DNA of 64,000 bases, from positions 577,501-641,500 of the forward strand of contig JAITYX010000136.1 of the NCBI GenBank assembly GCA_021018815.1, read 5' to 3'. Shown here one piece after another: positions 55,387 to 64,000 of this stretch. A model generated the notes under the pieces. The model was given only the letters and a program-made list of their open reading frames with translations, was not told where the DNA came from and ran no database searches. The stretch is from Talinum fruticosum. Its lineage: Eukaryota; Streptophyta; Magnoliopsida; Caryophyllales; Talinaceae. The translations under genes were made by a program, and so were the position numbers. How positions within the stretch are numbered: the first letter of the stretch is position 1; each line of letters starts with the position of its first letter.

Positions 55387-58266
55387 TGTAACACCCCAAA
55401 ACACCCACTGGGAGTATTACATCGCCGAGTTCCTTAAAGGAACTCCCAAGACTCTTTCTAGTGTTGGTTTGGCTGTCTAAACTCAACTTAAAGATAGTAA
55501 GGGTGGTTTTCCAAATAAATCCGAGATTTCCTAAAATTTCGGCGAGTTCCGTTTGTAATATGAACTATCCCATAGGCTTAAAGCCTTAAAACCCTGCATA
55601 AAAAGCATAATATAACTCAACGAGCCACACGCTCGGAGTATACAACTCAACGACCATCCGCCGGAGTCCAACCAATCATGCCATAAAACTTAAAACGATC
55701 TAAAGGGGCCATTATACATCGGGTACAACTATATGAACTAAATTACAAGTAAAACATTTAGAAACATAAAAATGCATGTCAGTCCCTTGAGTAGCTCTAG
55801 CAAACAGCACTCGGTAAGGGTCCGGATTGTGCTACGCGTAGATCCTACCTTCCGATAATGTACCCGCACACCTTGGGATGGAAAGGGGGAATTTGTGGGG
55901 GTGAGCAATAAACCACGGGATCACTGGAGTCTTATACCCTTAAAATGGAAATTCTTTACACATAATACTCATAATAATGAAATTTGTGAAAGCGTAATAA
56001 TATAATACAAATCTATATACTTTAGAACAGCGGGCATCCCGCCTCTGCAGGACCCCTGTTAGAACCCTTCCCTCGAAGTTTCTAGTCAGGCGTCCCCGGT
56101 TCGAACCCTTCGGTATGCTAAACAATCCGTAGCTCTGTCGATTCAAAACTCTTTGCACATACTCATTCATCACGTTCACTTCCTAGCTTTCTCAAATCGA
56201 TTTAATATCAAGGAAGGCATGACACCACGTGTCACCCTTATAAATTCACATTCTCAAATCAGCTTTGCTTCTTTAGAACGAGAATCACGTTTGAAAGACA
56301 TTTCACAAGAAGTTGCATTCAAGGATCATTTCACGTAAAATACAAAACTCATTTCGAAACTACTTTTGAGCATCACGTAAAGCAATCACATAGCACGAAT
56401 AATCACCATTCAAAGCAAGCAATCATTCTCAGCTCTTTCCAACCATGCCTTTCTCAATTCATCGGTTTAGTACGATTGATTCCATTTTCCGAGCCACAAT
56501 AACCACAAGTAGATATTACCTAATTCAACGTTCTCACTTTTCACAATTCATTGCCTTCACCTCAATTCCTCATTTTATGCCTCCACTTAATAACTCGTCT
56601 TCTCACACTTTACCGTCCTTGCTTTAATGTTTTCTCGATTACGCCTCCAAATGTAAATCAACCTCTTCTTACTCATACTTAATCCGATCGCTCTCATTCT
56701 TACGTCGCTACTAAAATTCCTCTAATTCCCTTCATTACCAAGTGTAATTTCCTCTCATCTTAGGGTTCTATCCCATTAATCGTTCTTTCTTGACCAACTC
56801 AATCATACACTTCTTAATTCCTTTTTCATCGCTCCACTTTTGCTAGCTCCACTTATCTTCGCATTTAGCTCAACCTCAAGGATTTAATTATCTTTTGAAC
56901 TCAATTATCCCAATACTCACCCACTTCTCACTCCTATACCTCAATTGTGCTGCATTTACTATGAACTCACACTTCTCTTTTATGCTTAATTCGCTATTTC
57001 CGGTATTAGCAATCATCCCTTAATGTCGTAAATTCAATCAATCTCTAATAGTCAACCTGAAATATTAATTCACAACTTATGCCCAAACCACACGTGCGCA
57101 TCCCCATCCCCAACTGACCAGATTCCCGATACTACTCATCATACCCAAGCAACCCAACTCCGTCTCGAATTCCTCGGTTTCCAATTCAGGCCTAAACAAC
57201 TACCAATCCCCTTCACAACTCCTAATTCAACTTTCAGCAACTACTAAACTCATTCAATAGCATACATGTTCCATATTCAAAATCACATTCAACAATCACA
57301 ATAAACTCATTTGGATTTGAAATTACTAATAGTTTAGAGTATAAGACTACCCACCTCGATTCGGGGATTGACAGCTTGCTTGAGGTTCGAGTTTCCCGGT
57401 CGGTTCCTCCTTTCCTTCTTCTTCCCCGCTGCCAGCCTGGTTCTCGCCGCCTTTCTCCACGCCCGACGCCGTCGCTGGTCACGTCTCCCGCGCCCCGGCT
57501 GCCTCCCTCGGCCCTTGCGCTTGCGTCCCTTTTTCCAGGCCTCGGTTTCGCCCTCCTTTGGCCGGGCTGTTTCTCCGCGTTCGCCGGCCGCTTCACCTCG
57601 TTCGCTGTGGAGCCCACCGGCCTCCGGTTGCTTTCCCCTGCTCTCGCTCGCCTTCTCCCTCTCGCGCTATCTCCCTCTTCCCTTCTTCTTTCGCTCGGTT
57701 TCTTTTCCTTCTTGCCTTACCGAGCCCTCGCTCTCCCTTGCCCACCGGCCGCTCGTTGTTCAGGCGGCCACCGGCCTCTGCTCCGGCTCCCACACGTTCT
57801 CTTTCTCCCTCCCTCTCTGTTTCCTCGCTCTCTCTTCGCTGCTCGGGCTCCACGAGCCTTCTTTGCTTCCCTTTCTTCCACCGCCTAATTCGGTTGGTTA
57901 ATGATGCTTATTGGACCCCTAATTTAGTTTCTATCCCATCTCTTCATAATTCAAGTGAAAATAATCACCGGCCCATATACGACAAGTCTACGTCTCCTCG
58001 CTTCCGTCCTCTTACACTCGCTGCATCCTAACTTATTTTAAGACGCTGGCCACGACAATTCATAATCACCCAACAGTTTAGCTCGGATGGAGAAAGGGAG
58101 GCGATTTCCTTGATTTAGTTTATTCGACAAGTAGCTTCCCAAGGAAATTTTAAAGTAATAAGCCCGGCTGTAAATTAAAATCGGTCGCTCAACCCCCTAG
58201 TTGCGGGAATTATATTCAATAATTCTATGCTTTCCAGGTGCTTTCTTTAAAATTTTGGGTATTACA
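55387..58266 (-). repeat. 3' LTR of Tekay/Del-like element
   Basis: 2880 bp, with TGTAACACCCCAAAAC at one end and GGGTATTACA at the other. A GC-rich island lies at 57370-57890. Compared with the 5' LTR it lacks about 200 bp near 56020. Confidence 0.86.
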
Positions 58267-60478
58267 TTTCTCCCTCCTTACAAGAATTTCGTCCTCAAAA
58301 TTCGCAATGAATAGCGTCCGATTACAAACACTCAAATAAGTCCAAGCTGCCCATACAAGTGCTACTGAGCTTGAACTCCGATTCACGGAGGCACTTAGTC
58401 TCATTCGGGGTCAATGAATTCCAGCCTCCTTTCTACCAACTTTTCGTGCGTTTACTCACTCTATTATGGGCCCGAGGAGCAAATCGCACTCAAAAGGGCA
58501 AAGAGTTGGCTTGGAGGTTGTGATCCCGTCACTTATCGTACATCGAACCCTAATGCCTCCACCAAATCCTTACGCAATCAACACATTAACTAGGCACACA
58601 TATAGCTCAAATATCTCACACCGCCTTGTAGCTCCTTATCTTCCATAAACTTAAGCAAACTCTATGGCCAAGCTAATGGGATGGCCAGTTCAATGAATTA
58701 TCTATGAGGCATCACTGGTCGAAGTAGTAAGGATGGCACACATGCTAGGCAAGTAACGTCACCAAAGAGGAAGTAGAGAGAGCTCGGAAGTATAAGCAAA
58801 ATGCCTGAATTTGAACCAAGTCAAACTTGAGAGGCAACCAAACTATATGTGATCATATCTAACATCACAAGATCCTTAAGCAACTCTTGGTAACTACGAT
58901 AAGTAGTAGGGAGTCCTCATGTCATTCTTTCACCTCTATGGGAGTCAAGGTCCAACCTACGATCCTTTTGTAAATCTTAAAGTATCTCATTCCCAAGCAC
59001 TTATAGTCGCTCTTGTGAGCACTAGTAAACACAACGAACTCCATGTAAAGTATGGGAGTGATAGAGCAACTTCTAAACTTCCCTTGTACGAGATACTCCA
59101 CCTACAAGATCATGATCATGCCCAAAGTTTATAAAGAACCCAAAGAGACTACTTCTAATTTCGACATTTCGATTACCCACAAAGAATTGCCACATGTAAA
59201 CTCAAAGTGATGGAGGGTATGATTCCCATATTCATCAATCAATTCCTCTTAATGAAATAGTTAAGTCAAAGGAACTCAAATGGTGGAAAGTATAACCTTC
59301 AATGTGATTCACTTAGCTCCTTCTAGCCTCATGCTCGCCTTATTCTAGACCTTTCCCACAAGTTTCTCAAATTCGAACTCATAGATGGATCTCCACAACC
59401 ATTGCATCTTATGTTTGGTCGATTCAAAACTTAGATGGAACTAGAGAAAATCCCTAAATTACTGTTTCTCCAATATAACTCCCAAATGTATCCCAAAGGA
59501 TACCTTCCAACATGTCCGAATCAACATGCATTTCCAAGCAAAATACCAAGTTTAACATTCTCAATTATGGACTCAAATATAATTATCACAAAAACTAATT
59601 CCACCAATGATACAACGAACCTTTCACATTGTATTTCCCATTAATTTTCCTTTCCATAGCCTCTAATTCTCATGTATAACTTCCAAAATTACCCACTAAT
59701 GAGCATTTCCGCAAATATATGCAAGTATCCTTCAACACTTGGAGTGCTCAGCCCTATCCTATTCACCAATGTGACATTTCAATTCATTTCTTAGTAACTC
59801 CCAAAAGGCAGCCTCTATGCCTAAGTCAACAAACGGAATCAAGAATCTCCAATAAATGCTTCACATATGCTAGTGCATTGTACGTCTTTCCTTTTCCCAT
59901 CTAAGATCAATTATGCATCCTCTAAACTCCTTGGGAATAATCATATAAACAACCAATCCGTAATTGAATGCTCGCATGCTTCTTGGGGAAGAATTCCTAA
60001 GTCAACTAACGATTCGAAGTCACACCACGAAATCAATAAATATGAAAGGGAAATAAAAATTCAGCCACACACCCGAGTCACATACCGAGCACGCATGAAT
60101 CACTCACACATATAAGCACACAAGTTCACGATTCAGATCACTAAACTCATCCTCCAGCTAATCACATAAGAAATCGAATCAATGAAGTCCTAAGGTAGAG
60201 GTTTCTAATTAAGCACTCAACGAAATCAACAAGTAGTGCACCGAAGTAAGGTTTTGGTCACACTTACTCACACAATTAGCACACACAAGTCACGCGCACA
60301 TTACCCCAATGGGCGGTTTACAATCAACTACTTCAACTAAGTCAACGAGGTAGTCACCTATAAGGCAGAGGTCTAAATTGAGGCCGCACATATGTCGGCT
60401 ACAAACAAAGCACATAGTCACACAACAAGGATCCTAGACGTCTATATGCAATGCAAACTTAAGGTCACCAAAATCTAT
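58267..60478 (-). other. Internal region of the non-autonomous gypsy element
   Basis: The polypurine tract lies at 58267-58280 (read on the minus strand). The rest is AT-rich with only short, unconvincing ORFs. No Pol or Gag motif was recognised on either strand. Confidence 0.75.
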
Positions 60479-60489
60479 GCTCGATACCA
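60479..60489 (-). promoter_or_regulatory. tRNA-Met-like primer-binding site of gypsy element
   Basis: Minus strand TGGTATCGAGC, four bases after the LTR end GTTACA. It resembles TGGTATCAGAGC with one base missing. Confidence 0.75.
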
Positions 60490-60493
60490 TTTT

Positions 60494-63400
60494 TGTAACA
60501 CCCCAAAACACCCCATGGGAGTATTACGTCGCCGAGTTCCTTAAAGGAACTCCCAAGGCTCTTTTCGGTGTTGGTTTGGCTGTCTAAACTCGACTCAAAA
60601 ACAATAAGGATAGTTTTCCACAAGGATCCGAGATTTCCTAAAAATTTCGGCGGAGTTCTGTTTGTAATAGGGACTATCCCATAGGCTTAAAGCCTTAAAA
60701 CCCTGCATGAACTACATAAACGCTCGGCGTATACAACTCAATGGCCACACGCCGAGTCCAACCAATCATGCTATAAAACTCAAAACAATCTAAAGGGTCC
60801 AATATACATTTGGTACAACTATATGCACTAAATTACAAGTACAATATCGAGAAGTATGAGAAATGCATATTCTTGACTTGAATCGCTTGGCACGCATCAA
60901 ATAGCAATCAGCGGAGTCCGAAATATACTAAGGGTAAATCATGCTCCTGAAGTGTACCTGCAACACTCGGAAGGGAACGGGGCAATTTGTGGGGGTGAGC
61001 AATAATCCACGGGGCTCACCGAGTCTTATACCCTTAAAATGGAAATTCTTTACACATAATACTCATAATAATGAAATCCGTGAAAACATAATACTATAAT
61101 ACAAATCTATATACTTTTCACTTAAATCTCTTGCAATGAAAAAGATCAAGACTCTTTTAATCATTCAAAAGCACGGTTTCACATTCATAAACAATTGTTT
61201 TCGGGTTGAATCAACTTTTCTGGGCCTTATGAGGATTTGAACTAGCACTTCTTTCATCTCGGGCGCGACCCCGACAAAAAGGCTCCGGGACCTATCTTCG
61301 GGAAGTCTCGGGCGGGCATCCTGCCTCTACAGGACTCCTATTAGAACCCTTCCCTCGAAGTTTCTAATCGGGCGTCCCCGGTTCGAACCCTTCGGTATGC
61401 TAAACAATCCGTAGCCTGTCGATTCAAAACTCTTTGCACATTCTCATTCATCACATTCACTTTACAGCTTTCTCAATCGATTTAGTATCAAGGAAGGCAT
61501 GACGCCACGTGTCACCCTTATAAATTCACTTTCTCAAATCTGATTCATTTTCTCAAGCAAGTCTCGCTTCTTTAAAACATAATCGCATTCCAAAGGCAAT
61601 TCTCAAGAAATTGCATTCAAGAATCCTTCACGTAAAATACAAAACTCCTTTCGAAACTATTTTTGAGTATCACGTAAAACAATCACATTCACATAGCACG
61701 AATAATCACCCTTCAATGCAAGCAATCATTCTCAACTCTTTCCAACTAAGCTTTTCTCAATTCATCGGTTTAGTACGATTGAATCCATTTTATGAGCCAC
61801 AATAACCACGAGTAGACATTATTTAACTTGACGTTCTCACTTTTCACAATTCACTATCTTTACCTCAATTCCTCATTTCATGACTTCACTTTATAAACCA
61901 ACCTCTTTTGTCCTCATTCAACCATATATCCTTAAAACTTACTTTACCGAATTTCCTCTATCTCTATTCACCTTTTAATTCAATTCTTTCTCAAAGGTCT
62001 TAGACATGACTATGGCTTAGTTCCACTTTACCGTCCCCAACTTGCTATTTCCCAACCTCAATCTCCCATTTAAAATCTCTTAACTTATTAATCGATTCTT
62101 GCTCGCCCATCCTTAATTATGTACCTCTTACTTACTTTTCATTATTCAATTCCCGGTAGCTACTTACTTTCACGCTCCGTTCAACCTCGAGGATTTAATT
62201 GCCTTTTGAACTCAATTAATCTGACACTCAACCGTCTCTCACTCCCGTGCCTCAACCGTGAAACATTTGCTATGAACTCACTCCTCTTTTATGCTTAACT
62301 CGCTATTCCCCGATATTAGCAATCATCCCTTAATGTCGTAATCTCAATAAATCTCTAAGAGTCAATCTGAAATATTAATTCCATAACTTATGCCCAAACC
62401 ACATGTGTTTATCCCCGCCCCCAACCGACCCGATTCCGGTACTACTCATTATACCCAAGCAACCAAACTCCGTCTGAATTCCCTGGTTTCCACTTCAGGC
62501 CTAAACGACTACCAATTCCCATTATGGCTCCTTAATTCAACTTTCAGCAACTACTAAACTTATTCAACGGCATACATGTGTTCAATATTCACAATCACAT
62601 TCAACAATCACAATAAACTCATTTGGGTTCGAAATTACTAATAGTTTAGAGTATAAGACTACCCACCTCGATTCAGGGATTGAAGGTTTGTGATTTGCTC
62701 GAGGTTCGAGCTCCCCGGTTCAGTTCCTTCTTTCGTTCCTTTTCCCTTGCTGCTGGCCTCGGTTTCTGCCGCCTTCCCTGCGTCTGCCGTCGTCGCCGGT
62801 TGCGGTCCGCGTCCCCGGTTGCCTCTGGTTCCCGTTCCTCACTTCCTCTGTTTCGATTCGTTATTCTTAGCCTCGGCTATCTCTCGACCGGGCCTCGCGC
62901 GCTCGCCGCGGTACTCTTCCCTTCTCGCGCCGCCTTTCCGGTGTCCGGCCTCCGGTGCCTCTCGCGTCGGTCCCTGCCTCGGGTCCTTCTTTCCTTCGCC
63001 CTCGTTCGGCCTCGGTCTCTCGCTTTCCTCCCTTCACTAGCATCGCCGGCTGTCGCTTTCGGCTTATGGTGGTCGCGGCCACCCTCGGTCTCCTCGACCC
63101 TCACACCGCTCGCCTTCCCTCTCTCTGTGCACTCGGTCCTCCCTCTTCCCTTCTTCCTTCGCTCGGTTCCTTTTCCTTCTCACCTTCCCGAGCCTCCGCT
63201 TTCCCTTCGCCCACCGACCGTTCGCCGTTCGGGGGCCACCGGCCTCTGCTCCGGCTCCCGCTCTCTCTCTCTCTCTGTTTCTCCCGCTCGTTCCTTCTCT
63301 GCTCGCTCAAGCACCCCCGAGCCCTCTTTGCTTCCCTCTCCTTCCACTGCCTAATTGGATTGGTTAAAGATCCTTATTGTACCCCTTCATTTAGTTTCTA

Positions 63401-63750
63401 TTTCATTCTCCACTTAAACCAAAATCCACCTCTTCATAATTTAACTAAGTAATCTCCAGCATACATACGACAAGTCCATATCTCCTCCCTTCCGTCCTCT
63501 TACGCTGCTGCATCCTAACTTCTTTTAATACGCTGGTCACGACAATTCCTAACCACCCAACAGTTTAGCTCGGATGAAAAAAGGAAGGCAATTTCCTTGA
63601 TTTAGTTTATTCAACACCAGCCTCCAAAGGGATGCTAACGTAATATGTCCGGTCGTAAATAAAATCGAGTCACTCAACCCCCTAGCTACGGGGAAAAATA
63701 CTCAATAATCCTATGCTTTCCAGTTGTTTTCTTTAAAATTTCGGGTATTA
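60494..63750 (-). repeat. 5' LTR of Tekay/Del-like element
   Basis: 3257 bp, collinear with 55387-58266. The GC-rich island at 62700-63340 corresponds to that of the other LTR. The right end stops at GGGTATTA, two bases short of the canonical ..TTACA. Confidence 0.86.
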
Positions 63751-64000
63751 GAAAAATTCCTCTCATTCCCTTCATTACCAAGTGTAATTTGCTCTCATCT
63801 TAGGTTTCTATCCCATTAATCGTTCTTTCCCGACCAACTCAATCATACACTTCTTAATCCCTTTTTCATCGCTCCACTTTCGTTAGCTCCACTTATCTTC
63901 GCATTTAACTCAACCTCAAGGATTTAATTATCTTTTGAACTCAATTATCCCAATACTCACCCACTTCTCACTCCCATACCTCAATTGTGCAGCATTTACT
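63751..64000 (-). repeat. Fragment of a third gypsy LTR, continues past right edge
   Basis: It matches 56716-56965 almost base for base, so it starts in the middle of an LTR and is joined directly to the outer end of the 5' LTR. Confidence 0.88.

Larger units (their letters stand above)
55387..63750 (-). mobile_element. Tekay/Del-like gypsy element, non-autonomous, 3-kb LTRs
   Basis: In minus orientation: 5' LTR 63750-60494, primer site 60489-60479 (TGGTATCGAGC), internal region 60493-58267 (about 2.2 kb), 3' LTR 58266-55387. The 3' junction reads 'gaggacgaaattcttgtaagg' then a purine tract and TGTAATACCC, a hallmark of plant Tekay/Del chromoviruses. The internal region shows no Gag, RT, integrase or chromodomain sequence, so this is a large non-autonomous derivative. 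No target duplication is visible (ACTAG against GAAAA), in line with the abnormal right junction. Confidence 0.82.

Noticed and set aside
57368..58031. Long plus-strand ORFs of 157-177 codons in the GC-rich stretch
   Set aside because: They lie inside a gypsy LTR, overlap each other in three frames, are low-complexity Ser/Pro/Leu/Arg sequence and match no known family; the open frames follow from high GC content.
62680..63452. 224- and 165-codon plus-strand ORFs
   Set aside because: Same situation in the sister LTR; overlapping frames and no domain. The frame is not clearly conserved between the two LTRs.
55280..64000. Search for the rest of the OSC gene (DCTAE motif, later QW repeats)
   Set aside because: No OSC-like sequence was seen on the plus strand after 54645; everything recognisable there is MITE or gypsy LTR.

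Overview
The window is nuclear DNA of a flowering plant, very probably a eudicot. It is AT-rich and intron-containing, with En/Spm, hAT, Ty1/copia and Ty3/gypsy elements, an endogenous plant pararetrovirus and a triterpene-type oxidosqualene cyclase (OSC) gene. There is almost no single-copy gene space. The one credible host gene is the OSC at 51270-54645 (+). Its first seven exons (390 codons) are open, with GT/AG introns and a TATA box. Its second half is not in the window, because intron 7 runs into more than 9 kb of gypsy LTR sequence that reaches the right edge. A second, broken copy of OSC exons 3 and 4 lies about 40 kb upstream (13364-13762).

Layout. 1-3425: minus-strand Caulimoviridae-type pararetrovirus remnant (leader with tRNA-Met primer site, movement protein, coat region with zinc knuckle, coiled coil, protease). 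3430-6610: microsatellites, two hAT MITEs and a duplicated intergenic block. 7100-8330: 3' end of a copia element. 8379-13860: degraded duplicate of the OSC 5' region, interrupted by a Harbinger-like element (8551-13298) that itself carries a hAT transposon (9531-12065, perfect 8-bp target duplication). 14212-14784: solo copia LTR. 16441-19960 and about 20911-24025: two non-autonomous CACTA elements of different families. 24315-33778: an old copia element with diverged LTRs, carrying a nested Athila/Tat-type LTR complex and a 4-kb solo gypsy LTR with its own target duplication. 34796-35383: hAT MITE. 36039-50015: a tandem array of a small non-autonomous LTR element (four LTRs, three about 190-bp internal regions, one outer ATATA target duplication). 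Its first LTR is broken by an Athila RT fragment, an Athila LTR and a coding CACTA element (39682-45051). Its third LTR carries a solo Athila LTR. 50016-54810: OSC promoter and gene. 55387-63750: minus-strand Tekay/Del-like non-autonomous element with 3-kb LTRs. 63751-64000: part of a further LTR copy.

How it fits together. The locus looks like a duplicated OSC region later filled by successive nested insertions, whose order can be read from target duplications. The coding CACTA element (39.7-45.1 kb) and the shorter element at 20.9-24.0 kb share their 3' region and end repeats, so the former is a plausible relative of the source that moved the latter. No bacterial-type system, CRISPR array or rRNA/tRNA gene was seen. 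I found no clearly undescribed coding system. The most unusual structures are the tandem LTR array and an OSC whose usual M-W/L-C-Y/H-C-R motif has lost both cysteines.
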